Positions 5,752-12,033 of a stretch of 12,086 nucleotides of DNA are shown here, in pieces (position 1 is the stretch's first letter; each line of letters opens with the position of its first letter). Origin of the DNA: an uncultured Clostridia bacterium. Lineage in GTDB: Bacteria; Bacillota; Clostridia; Oscillospirales; Oscillospiraceae. The stretch covers positions 1 through 12,086 of the forward strand of contig CAMELY010000027.1 of assembly GCA_945926565.1 (NCBI GenBank), given 5' to 3'. The translations under genes and the position numbers were made by a program. The notes below the pieces were generated by a model that worked only from the letters and a program-made list of their open reading frames with translations, had not been told where the DNA came from and did no database searches.

Positions 5752-6258
5752 ATGAATTACAAATTGGAGCAGCTGGACGCCTTTACCGTCATCGGCTTCG
5801 AGCGGGTGATCTCCAACCAGACCGCCTACCGGGACTGCCCCGCCTTCTGGCAGGAATATCAGGATCGGTACATGTTTCCCCTTCTGTCCCGCGGCGTGCC
5901 TCAGGGCGATCTGGAGCAGGCCATCTGGGACAACCGGATCGGAGAGTTCGGCGTGTGCGTCTGCCTGGGCAACGACAGCTTCCGCTATCTGATCGCCGGC
6001 ACCTACCAGGGCGGCCCGGTGCCGGAGGGGCTGACTCTCTTCTCCTTCCCCGCCTCCCTCTGGGCCAAGTTCACCACTCACGGGCCCATGCCAAAGGCCA
6101 TTCAGGCGCTGAACACCCAGCTGTTCTCCGAGTTCCTGCCCAGCCACCCGGAGCTGGAGATGACCATGGGCGTCAATATAGAGTGGTACTCCAAGGGGGA
6201 CTCCTGCGCAGCAGACTACGAGAGCGGCATCTGGATCCCCGTCCGGCAGAAGCGTTGA
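5752..6258 (+). CDS. Stand-alone GyrI-like small-molecule-binding protein
   Basis: A 168-residue protein matching the GyrI-like / AraC effector-binding fold and nothing else: there is no helix-turn-helix. Recognisable parts are the N-terminal YKLEQLDAFTVIGFERVIS, the central Y-x-G-G-PVPEGLTLFSFPASLWAKFTTHGPMP run (about 84-114) and the C-terminal EMTMGVNIEWYSKG then ADYESGIWIPV. Proteins of this kind bind amphipathic or cationic small molecules; some hydrolyse or sequester them, and the ligand here is unknown. AAAGGAG lies ten bases before the ATG. The next gene starts 23 bases downstream in the same direction, so the two form an operon. An alternative name is SRPBCC-unrelated SOUL/GyrI-fold protein. 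The domain call is firm, the role is not. Confidence 0.85.
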   Translation: MNYKLEQLDAFTVIGFERVISNQTAYRDCPAFWQEYQDRYMFPLLSRGVPQGDLEQAIWDNRIGEFGVCVCLGNDSFRYLIAGTYQGGPVPEGLTLFSFPASLWAKFTTHGPMPKAIQALNTQLFSEFLPSHPELEMTMGVNIEWYSKGDSCAADYESGIWIPVRQKR

Positions 6259-6281
6259 CGTCTGTACAGGGAGGGATTTCT

Positions 6282-6947
6282 GTGAAACTGCTGGTAAACG
6301 CGCTGCTGAAGTTTGTCTCCGGCCTTGCGGCTGTGGGACTGCTGCTCTTTCTCCCCGCCGGAACCCTCCGCTATTGGAATGCCTGGCTGTTTTCCGCTCT
6401 GCTCTTTCTCCCCATGCTGATGGTAGGCATTCTACTGTTTCTCAAGGCCCCGGAGCTGCTGGAAAAGCGGCTGAACACCCGGGAGCAGGAGGGCACGCAA
6501 AAGGCGGTGGTGGCCCTGTCCGCTCTGATATTCTGCCTGGGCTTTGTGCTGGCGGGACTGGACTTCCGCTTTGGCTGGTCCCATATGCCTACCTGGCTTG
6601 TGGCGGCCGCTGCCGTACTCCAGCTGGTCTCCTACGGCCTGTATGCCGAGGTGATGCGGGAAAACGCCTATCTCTCCCGGACGGTGGAGATACAGGAGAA
6701 TCAGAAGGTCATCGACACCGGCCTTTACGGCATCGTCCGACACCCCATGTATCTGGCGGTGACTTTGCTCTTTCTCACCATTCCCCTGGTGCTGGGCTCC
6801 TGGCCCTGCTTTGTGCTGTTTCTCTGCACCCCCGCCCTGCTGGTGCTGCGGATTCGGAATGAGGAGCAGGTACTGGAGCGGGGGCTCCCGGGCTATGCCG
6901 AATACCGGCAGCGGGTGCGCTGGCGGCTGATTCCCTTTATCTGGTGA
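6282..6947 (+). CDS. Isoprenylcysteine carboxyl methyltransferase (ICMT)-like membrane protein
   Basis: A 221-residue membrane methyltransferase-like protein with predicted spans at about 3-25, 33-54, 75-95, 104-124 and 158-185. The ICMT/PEMT signature is present: GLYGIVRHPMYLA (147-159, with His154-Pro155-x-Tyr157) and RIRNEEQVLERGLPGYAEY (190-208, with Glu194 and Glu195), the S-adenosylmethionine-binding region of the family. Bacteria have no prenylated CaaX proteins of the eukaryotic type, so the methyl acceptor is unknown, possibly a lipid or small molecule. The start is GTG at 6282, placed by AGGGAGGG six bases upstream; a longer open frame reaching back to 5955 only overlaps the upstream gene. 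Co-transcription with the GyrI-like gene suggests a joint role in handling one hydrophobic compound (inference). Confidence 0.87.
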   Translation: MKLLVNALLKFVSGLAAVGLLLFLPAGTLRYWNAWLFSALLFLPMLMVGILLFLKAPELLEKRLNTREQEGTQKAVVALSALIFCLGFVLAGLDFRFGWSHMPTWLVAAAAVLQLVSYGLYAEVMRENAYLSRTVEIQENQKVIDTGLYGIVRHPMYLAVTLLFLTIPLVLGSWPCFVLFLCTPALLVLRIRNEEQVLERGLPGYAEYRQRVRWRLIPFIW

Positions 6948-6978
6948 AACTGTTTCTCCTGCGTCGCCGTCGAAAGAA

Positions 6979-7021
6979 AAAACAGGTACCGTTTTTCTCA
7001 TTCAAAAACGGTACCTGTTTT
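6979..7021. terminator. Bidirectional terminator between the ICMT-like gene and pcrA
   Basis: A perfect 18-bp stem (6979-6996 with 7004-7021) with a 7-base loop. The GC-rich heart ACAGGTACCG is flanked by A and T runs on both sides. T runs follow on either strand (TGTTTTT on plus, TTTTTTC on minus). It lies 31 bases after the ICMT-like stop codon and 19 bases after the pcrA stop codon. Confidence 0.93.
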
Positions 7022-7040
7022 GTTTTTCACTGCCTGTCCA

Positions 7041-9629
7041 TCAGCACTTTTTCATGTGCTGGGCGGCGGATTTCAGCATCAGCTTTTTGGTGCCCACGTT
7101 GTCAAAGGCGATCTCCACCAGGGCGTCGCCTCCCATGGGAGTGACGGCGGTGATCATGCCCTTGCCGAAGGCGGTGTGCTCCACCATCTCGCCCTTTTTG
7201 AACTGGGCCAGCAGATTGGCGGACTGAACCACCTCGGAGGCGGTGACCTTGCGGCCCACGGTGGTGCGGCTGATGGAGCCGCCGCCCCCCAGACGGCCGC
7301 CCCGGGGCTCCGGGCGCTGCCGGCGGCGCTGGACGTAGCCATTGCCCTGGCCGTAGCCGCCGCTCTGTCCGCCGTAGCCGGGCCGGCTCTTGGACTGGAA
7401 GCCCACAATCCGCTCCCCCTCGTCCAGGACGCTGGCAGGGGCCTCCCGCTTCTCCTCGGTCTGCTCTCCGTCCGCCCAGCGGCCTCCGTACTCCCGGTGG
7501 TCGTCGGTATAGGTGCGGCCGCTCTTTTCCAGGTAGCTGTCGGGAATCTCCCCGGCAAACCGGGAGGGCCGGTTGCTGGTGGTGTGGCCGAAGATCATCC
7601 GATGGGTGGCGCAGGTGAGAAACAGCCGCTCCTTGGCCCGGGTCAGGGCCACATAGCACAGCCGCCGCTCCTCCTCCATCTCCTCCGGCTCGCCGATCAC
7701 CCGCATGCCGGGGAAAATGCCCTCTTCCATGCCCACCACAAAAACGCAGGGGAACTCCAGGCCCTTGGCCGAGTGCATGGTCATCATCACCACGCAGTCA
7801 TCGCTGTCCTCGCTGCTGTCCAGGTCGGTATACAGGGCCACCTCGTCCAAAAAGCCCGCCAGAGTGGGATCCTCGGCGTTTTCCAGATAGCCCAGAATGG
7901 AGCTGCGCAGCTCCTGGACGTTTTCAATCCGGGTGTGGTTCTCCAGGGTGTTCTTCGCCTCCAGGGCGGCCACATAGCCGGTGGCGGAGACCACCTCATC
8001 GTAGAACTCGGGAAGCTCCATGGTCTCCAGCTTGCTCCGCAGGCCCTCCAGCAGCTCGATAAAACCGGTGAGCTTGCTGGCGGACTTGGCCAGTTCCGGA
8101 TAGCTCCGGGACTCGGCCAGCACCTGATACATGCTCTTTCCGTCCCGCCGGGCCAGCTCGGCGGCGGTGTCCACCGTTTTGGCGCCGATGCCCCGGGCGG
8201 GGGTGTTGACGATGCGGCGGAAGCGCAGGTCGTCCGCCGGGTTGTGGAGGACGCAGAGGTAGGCCAGCATGTCCTTGACCTCCGCCCGGTCGAAGAAGCG
8301 GATGCCGCCGAACACCTTGTAGGGGATGCCGTTGCGCTTGAAGGCGTACTCCAGGGCGTTGGACTGGACATTCATCCGGTAGAGAACGGCGTGGTCCTTC
8401 CAGCGCCGGCCCTGGCTGATGCCTGCGAGCACCTGGGCCGCCACAAACTGGGCCTCGTCGTTCTCATTCATGGCGGTGTAGAGCTTGATCTTCTCTCCCG
8501 CCCCGGCGTCCGTCCACAGGTTTTTGCCCTTGCGGCCCTGGTTATTCTTGATGACGGCGTTGGCCGCGTCCAGGATGTTCTGGGTAGAGCGGTAGTTCTG
8601 CTCCAGGCGGATGGTGCGGGCCCCGTCGTACTGCTCCTCAAAGGAGAGGATGTTCTCGATGGTGGCTCCCCGGAAGCGGTAGATGGACTGGTCGTCGTCG
8701 CCCACCACGCAGATATTCTCCCACTTGCCCGCCAAGGTGGAGGCCAGCAGATACTGCATATGGTTGGTGTCCTGATACTCGTCGATGAGGACGTAGCGGA
8801 ACTTGTTCTGCCAGTAGCCCCGCACCTCCCCGTCGGAGAGCAGCAGCCGGACGGTACAGAAGATGAGGTCATCAAAGTCTAGGGCGTCCGCCTCCTTCAG
8901 GCGGGCCTCGTAGTCCACATAGATTTTGGCCATCTGGGTCAGGCGGAAGTCCCCCGCCTGCTCACACTCCCGGAGCCAGTCCTCCGCCATCAGCATCCGA
9001 TCCTTGGCCTTGGAGATATAGGTCATCACCGTCCGGGGGGCGTAGGTCTTCTCATCCAGGTTCCGGGCCTTGAGAATCTCCTTGATCACCCGCTTGCAGT
9101 CGTCGGTGTCGTAGATGGTAAAGGAGCGGCTGTAGCCCAGCTGCTCGATGTCCCGGCGGAGGATGCGCACGCAGGCGGAGTGGAAGGTGGCCGCCCAGAT
9201 GTCGTTGGCGCAGGGGCCCAGCTTGCGCTCCAGCCGCTCCTTCAGCTCTCCTGCCGCCTTATTGGTAAAGGTGATGGCCAGAATCGACCAGGGGGCGGCG
9301 GGATTCAGCTGGCAGAGCTGCTCCAGCTCCGGGGTATGGGCCTGCTCTGGATGGGCCGCGGCGGCCTCCAGGGCGGCCAGATCCCCCTCGGTCACCCAGT
9401 CGGGGACGTCGGTCTCAGCAGGGTCGGAGCCCCGGCCGTATTTGATGAGGTTGGCAATCCGGTTGATGAGGACGGTGGTCTTGCCGCTGCCCGCGCCGGC
9501 CAGCAGGAGCAGAGGCCCCTCGGTCATGAGGACGCCCTGACGCTGCTGGGGGTTCAGGTGCTGGAATTCCGCCTCGATAAAGGCCCTGCGCGCCTGGCAA
9601 AAGCGGTAGGCCTGGGATTCGTTCAGCAT
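7041..9629 (-). CDS. pcrA: ATP-dependent DNA helicase PcrA (UvrD/Rep family)
   Basis: An 862-residue superfamily 1A 3'-5' helicase for nucleotide excision repair, clearing of RecA and handling of replication/transcription conflicts. Visible are the Q-motif (LNPQQRQGV, 25-33), Walker A GAGSGKT (45-51), motif Ia AITFTNKAA (118-126), Walker B LIDEYQDTN (281-289), motif III GDDDQSIYRFRGA (310-322) and, further on, TMHSAKGLEFP and VALTRAKERLFL. Between Walker A and motif Ia is an extra stretch of about 45 acidic/alanine-rich residues (about 65-110) that model PcrA proteins lack. A Gly/Arg/Gln-rich linker (about 749-784) leads to the C-terminal Tudor-like domain (about 810-862; VEHTAFGKG), known to bind RNA polymerase in PcrA. 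AGGTGA precedes the ATG at good spacing. It is a single-gene unit. Confidence 0.96.
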   Translation of the reverse strand: MLNESQAYRFCQARRAFIEAEFQHLNPQQRQGVLMTEGPLLLLAGAGSGKTTVLINRIANLIKYGRGSDPAETDVPDWVTEGDLAALEAAAAHPEQAHTPELEQLCQLNPAAPWSILAITFTNKAAGELKERLERKLGPCANDIWAATFHSACVRILRRDIEQLGYSRSFTIYDTDDCKRVIKEILKARNLDEKTYAPRTVMTYISKAKDRMLMAEDWLRECEQAGDFRLTQMAKIYVDYEARLKEADALDFDDLIFCTVRLLLSDGEVRGYWQNKFRYVLIDEYQDTNHMQYLLASTLAGKWENICVVGDDDQSIYRFRGATIENILSFEEQYDGARTIRLEQNYRSTQNILDAANAVIKNNQGRKGKNLWTDAGAGEKIKLYTAMNENDEAQFVAAQVLAGISQGRRWKDHAVLYRMNVQSNALEYAFKRNGIPYKVFGGIRFFDRAEVKDMLAYLCVLHNPADDLRFRRIVNTPARGIGAKTVDTAAELARRDGKSMYQVLAESRSYPELAKSASKLTGFIELLEGLRSKLETMELPEFYDEVVSATGYVAALEAKNTLENHTRIENVQELRSSILGYLENAEDPTLAGFLDEVALYTDLDSSEDSDDCVVMMTMHSAKGLEFPCVFVVGMEEGIFPGMRVIGEPEEMEEERRLCYVALTRAKERLFLTCATHRMIFGHTTSNRPSRFAGEIPDSYLEKSGRTYTDDHREYGGRWADGEQTEEKREAPASVLDEGERIVGFQSKSRPGYGGQSGGYGQGNGYVQRRRQRPEPRGGRLGGGGSISRTTVGRKVTASEVVQSANLLAQFKKGEMVEHTAFGKGMITAVTPMGGDALVEIAFDNVGTKKLMLKSAAQHMKKC

Positions 9630-9664
9630 ACGTTCACCTGATCTCTTTCTCTGTTTTCTCCTCT

Positions 9665-9693
9665 ATTTTACGATAATTTCGGTCTCCGGTCAA
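9665..9693 (-). promoter_or_regulatory. SigA-type promoter for pcrA
   Basis: On the minus strand, TTGACC (9693-9688), a 17-base spacer and TAAAAT (9670-9665). The start of transcription would be near 9658, about 29 bases before the ATG. I see no SOS (LexA) box in the region. Confidence 0.75.
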
Positions 9694-9707
9694 TTGATGA
9701 AAGGGGC

Positions 9708-9727
9708 AAAAACCGGGCGCGTCCCGG
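9708..9727 (-). terminator. Second terminator-like hairpin before the pcrA promoter
   Basis: On the minus strand, CCGGG, loop ACGCG, CCCGG and then TTTTT. The stem is only five base pairs but is all G and C. It lies between the main terminator of the zinc-ribbon gene and the pcrA promoter, so it may catch read-through. Confidence 0.45.
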
Positions 9728-9783
9728 GGCGGAAGTTGGCCGTGCTCCAAGTGTCTCTCTCCAGCTTTTCCCAAAATGGGCAT

Positions 9784-9819
9784 AAAAAAGCGGCGGTTGC
9801 AGAGCGTATCTGCCGCCGC
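9784..9819 (-). terminator. Rho-independent terminator of the zinc-ribbon gene
   Basis: On the minus strand, GCGGCGG (9819-9813) pairs with CCGCCGC (9796-9790), with an inner CAGA/TCTG stem, a short bulge and a 5-base loop. Six Ts (9789-9784) follow. It begins 27 bases after the stop codon. Confidence 0.85.
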
Positions 9820-9846
9820 CGAAATCCTCGCTGTCTGGCTGCCTAG

Positions 9847-10398
9847 TCAGTTGACAAACAGCTCCGCCCGCTTGTCAAAGTAGACCTTGTTGACGCCGAT
9901 CATGACGGCGCTGACCACCAGCTGGCTGACTGTACTGGCATCCAGCACCGGCTCGCCCAGCACGGCCGAGGCCGCGATCATGTAGAGTATCGAAAGGGCC
10001 ATATTGGCTCCCAGCAGGATCAGATACTGCTTCGGCGCCCTCTGGCAGTAGTGAGCCAGTTTTTGACGGACGACGATGGCCAGCACGGCCAGAGCCAGCA
10101 TGCCTACGCCTACAATCAGATCCACCGCCCGAAGGCCGGGGAAAATGGTATAGGCCAGCTCCGGATCCAAGCCCTGGGACGAATAGGTGCTCCCGGTCAG
10201 CAGGCCGATGCCGTTGACTACTCCCAGGATGGCGCTGAGAAACAGCTGGAAATAGATGATAAATTTAAACCACTTCATGGTATGGTTCTGGCCTGCCGGC
10301 TGGCCCTGTGCTCCGCTGGGGGAAATCGCCCCGCAGTTGGGGCAGTGGTCATCCTGGGGCCCCAGAGCGGTGCCGCAGACCGGACAGTTTCTCTCCAT
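9847..10398 (-). CDS. Zinc-ribbon membrane protein, function unknown
   Basis: A 183-residue protein with an N-terminal zinc ribbon: Cys5-x2-Cys8 and Cys19-x2-Cys22 (CPVCGT then CPNCGA). A polar Gly/Gln linker (about 25-40) and four predicted membrane spans follow (about 43-68, 90-110, 124-147, 155-171). Zinc-ribbon/TM proteins of this layout are common and mostly uncharacterised in Clostridia. The start is supported by GGAGG seven bases upstream of the ATG. The gene has its own promoter and terminator. It is divergent from the LytTR operon with 218 bases between them, which allows shared regulation, but nothing in the sequence proves it. I do not recognise a specific family beyond the zinc ribbon. 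Confidence 0.8.
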   Translation of the reverse strand: MERNCPVCGTALGPQDDHCPNCGAISPSGAQGQPAGQNHTMKWFKFIIYFQLFLSAILGVVNGIGLLTGSTYSSQGLDPELAYTIFPGLRAVDLIVGVGMLALAVLAIVVRQKLAHYCQRAPKQYLILLGANMALSILYMIAASAVLGEPVLDASTVSQLVVSAVMIGVNKVYFDKRAELFVN

Positions 10399-10448
10399 TT
10401 CATATCCTCCCTTTCTCTTCCGGCGATTTCATTTCCGGAGATACTTCC

Positions 10449-10476
10449 ATTGTATCGGATTCAGAAATTTTGTCAA
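10449..10476 (-). promoter_or_regulatory. SigA-type promoter for the zinc-ribbon gene
   Basis: On the minus strand, a consensus TTGACA (10476-10471), a 16-base spacer and TACAAT (10454-10449). Transcription would start near 10442, leaving a leader of about 44 bases with AGGGAGG before the ATG. Confidence 0.75.
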
Positions 10477-10512
10477 TGAGAAATGGCAAACTATTTGTTA
10501 TTTTCAAATTTT

Positions 10513-10542
10513 TCTGCCGCTTACCGCCGGAAATCTGCCGCT
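10513..10542 (+). promoter_or_regulatory. Candidate LytTR-binding direct repeats
   Basis: TCTGCCGCT occurs at 10513-10521 and again, exactly, at 10534-10542: 9-bp direct repeats with a 12-base spacer, one copy every 21 bases (two helical turns). LytTR proteins such as ComE and AgrA bind pairs of 9-bp direct repeats with this spacing. The repeats lie at about -78 to -49 from the expected start of the LytTR operon, a usual activator position. A weaker copy, CCCGCCGCT (7 of 9), lies at 10565-10573. Confidence 0.5.
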
Positions 10543-10576
10543 GGGCGGAAGACTATGGTTTTGGCCCGCCGCTTCT

Positions 10577-10584
10577 GCTACAAT
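10577..10584 (+). promoter_or_regulatory. Extended -10 promoter for the LytTR operon
   Basis: TACAAT (10579-10584) is preceded by TGC (10576-10578), giving an extended -10. No good -35 lies 16-18 bases upstream, which fits a promoter that needs an activator, such as LytTR bound to the upstream direct repeats. Transcription would start near 10591, with AAGGAGG at 10601-10607. Confidence 0.6.
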
Positions 10585-10616
10585 AATACTACCGAAACAG
10601 AAGGAGGTCATGCCCT

Positions 10617-11078
10617 ATGAAGGTTCATCTGGAGGTGATTCCCCCTGACCGGCCGGAGGAGGCCCGGCTCTCCCTCTGGCAGGAGACAGAGACGCGCTAT
10701 CGGCTCTCCGCCCTGCTGGAGGAGGAGGGCTATCGCCGGGAGGCGCTGCTCTGCCGGCGGGGGGAGGAGCGCTGTCCGGTGCCCCTGCACCATATCCAGC
10801 TCATCCAGGTGGAGGGGGGCGAAACGGCGGTCTATGCGGGCGACGGGCGGTATCTCTGTCCCCTCCGGCTCTATGAGGCGGAGGAGCAGCTGGATAGCCG
10901 CTTTGTCCGCATCTCCCGCTTCGCCCTGGTCAATCTCACCCAGGTGCTCTGCTACCGTCCCCTGCTCAACGGGCTCATGGAGGTTACCCTCCGGTGCGGT
11001 CAGAAGAGCTACATCTCCCGGCGCTATCTGAAGGACGTCCGGGAGCAGCAAAGGAGGTTCTGTCATGAAACAACCTGA
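10617..11078 (+). CDS. LytTR DNA-binding transcriptional regulator without receiver domain
   Basis: A 153-residue regulator. Residues 1-45 are a short N-terminal part seen in this subfamily. Residues about 55-148 form the LytTR DNA-binding domain, with PLHHIQLIQVEGGETAVY, the FVRISRFALVNLTQV run (96-110) and YISRRYLKDV (132-141). There is no receiver domain, so it is not a classical response regulator. It belongs to the small LytTR proteins that are encoded next to a membrane protein which holds them inactive, as in HdrR/HdrM and BrsR/BrsM of streptococci. AAGGAGG is nine bases upstream of the ATG. The next gene begins inside its last codons (14-base overlap), which implies translational coupling. 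Autoactivation from the upstream direct repeats is likely. Confidence 0.87.
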   Translation: MKVHLEVIPPDRPEEARLSLWQETETRYRLSALLEEEGYRREALLCRRGEERCPVPLHHIQLIQVEGGETAVYAGDGRYLCPLRLYEAEEQLDSRFVRISRFALVNLTQVLCYRPLLNGLMEVTLRCGQKSYISRRYLKDVREQQRRFCHETT

Positions 11079-11727
11079 CCCTGTCTCCGCCCTGACCGTC
11101 CTCCGGGAGGAACTGCGGGAGATCTTAACGGAGAGCCTGGGAATGGGCCTTGCCATGCTGCTGGTCTCTCTCTACACCCTGCATTGCAGCGACCAACCTC
11201 TGCTGCTCACCCTGCTGCCCTGGCTGCCCGCCTGGACGCTGCTCTTTCTGGCTGCGGCATTTCTTCTGGTCTGGCATCACCACCTGCCTCCGGAGGAGAA
11301 TTCCTCCTTCGTGGGCATGGCGGTACCCTACACCCTCCAGGCACTCTGGGCGGTGGCCCTGTTCGTCTGCGCCTTTACCTCCTTCTCTCTGCTGCCGGTG
11401 CTGGTCTTTTCCGCACTGACTGCCGTCCTCTTCTGGCTGGCCGACTTTCTCCTCCTCCGCCGGGCTGCCAGTCAGATGAACAAGACCAACCGCCCCCTCC
11501 GCATGACCATCACCTATGACCTGGAGGAGCGGCCTTGCTCGGACGAGGCATTTTTCCGTGTGCTGGAGCAGCGCTGTATGGAGGAGCACAGCAGTCTGGA
11601 GTATGTGACCCGGGCTCAGCCCGCCCTTGTCCGGCTGGACGGCGTGCTCTGCGAGGTCAAGGTCCAGACCTATTACACGAAATATGGACTGCCAGCCTAT
11701 GAACTGAAAGTGACGGAGATGCAGTGA
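11065..11727 (+). CDS. Four-TM membrane partner of LytTR (DUF3021-like) with extra C-terminal domain
   Basis: A 220-residue membrane protein. Four predicted spans lie at about 24-41, 48-70, 87-107 and 109-132. By position and shape it matches the DUF3021-type partners of small LytTR regulators. Residues 133-220 form a soluble, probably cytosolic domain with a strand-helix-strand pattern (TITYDL, FFRVLEQRCMEE, then LCEVKVQTYY and AYELKVTEM). Typical DUF3021 proteins of about 130-140 residues end near the fourth span. By analogy with HdrM and BrsM it should restrain the LytTR protein until a membrane or cell-surface signal is sensed; that is inference. The start has AGGAGG just upstream, inside the LytTR gene. 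The DUF3021 match is by layout, not by strong motif. Confidence 0.75.
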   Translation: MKQPDPVSALTVLREELREILTESLGMGLAMLLVSLYTLHCSDQPLLLTLLPWLPAWTLLFLAAAFLLVWHHHLPPEENSSFVGMAVPYTLQALWAVALFVCAFTSFSLLPVLVFSALTAVLFWLADFLLLRRAASQMNKTNRPLRMTITYDLEERPCSDEAFFRVLEQRCMEEHSSLEYVTRAQPALVRLDGVLCEVKVQTYYTKYGLPAYELKVTEMQ

Positions 11728-11757
11728 CCTGCTATCTGCCGGAAAGGAGTGTCTCCT

Positions 11758-11988
11758 ATGCTGAGTTGGTTTCAAAAATCCTTCTGGGTTCCCTATGATG
11801 CTGTAGATTGTTATCCCACTGTTTCTGCTGCCCAGGCTGCAATCGCGGCCTACTGCGCGTGCAATCACTGGAGCTGTCAATTTCTCTCGGATGAAGAGGT
11901 TTCCATTGAAGGCAAACAGTACAAAATTTACCGGGGATACGAACCGGGCAGCCGCGGCTGCTATGGCATCAAATGCCAGGAAAGATAA
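11758..11988 (+). CDS. Small cysteine-rich protein, unknown function
   Basis: A 76-residue protein that I do not recognise. It has six cysteines (18, 33, 35, 40, 68, 73), four of them in CxC-x4-C (33-40) and C-x4-C (68-73) spacing, which could bind a metal. The pattern of strand, alanine-rich helix (about 22-36) and two strands suggests a compact alpha/beta fold. There is no signal peptide or membrane span. AAAGGAG lies eight bases before the ATG at 11758; an in-frame GTG at 11749 overlaps that site and is rejected. It starts 30 bases after the LytTR membrane partner and is probably the third gene of that operon. Its GC content is about 50% by my count, clearly below its neighbours, and its codons are less GC-biased, which may mean recent acquisition. 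Confidence 0.7.
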   Translation: MLSWFQKSFWVPYDAVDCYPTVSAAQAAIAAYCACNHWSCQFLSDEEVSIEGKQYKIYRGYEPGSRGCYGIKCQER

Positions 11989-11999
11989 ACGCACAGCAA

Positions 12000-12033
12000 A
12001 ACAACTCGGCAGCACACACGCTGCCGAGTTGTT
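12000..12033 (+). terminator. Hairpin at the end of the LytTR operon
   Basis: A perfect 14-bp stem (12000-12013 with 12020-12033) around ACACAC, 11 bases after the last stop codon. There is no T run behind it; the next base starts the 53-bp repeat. It is probably the operon's 3' end structure, but termination may depend on the hairpins that follow. Confidence 0.6.

Noticed and set aside
5955..6281. An N-terminal extension of the ICMT-like protein
   Set aside because: The upstream frame lies inside the GyrI-like gene with shadow composition; the GTG at 6282 has an ideal ribosome site and begins the hydrophobic N-terminus.
7020..8882. A 620-residue plus-strand open frame opposite pcrA
   Set aside because: It is a shadow of the GC-rich codon bias of pcrA on the other strand: low-complexity Gly/Ala/His/Leu protein, no ribosome site, no recognisable domain.
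9658..9720. LexA/SOS box at pcrA
   Set aside because: No GAAC-N4-GTTC or CGAACN4GTTCG-like palindrome is present between the terminator hairpins and the pcrA start.
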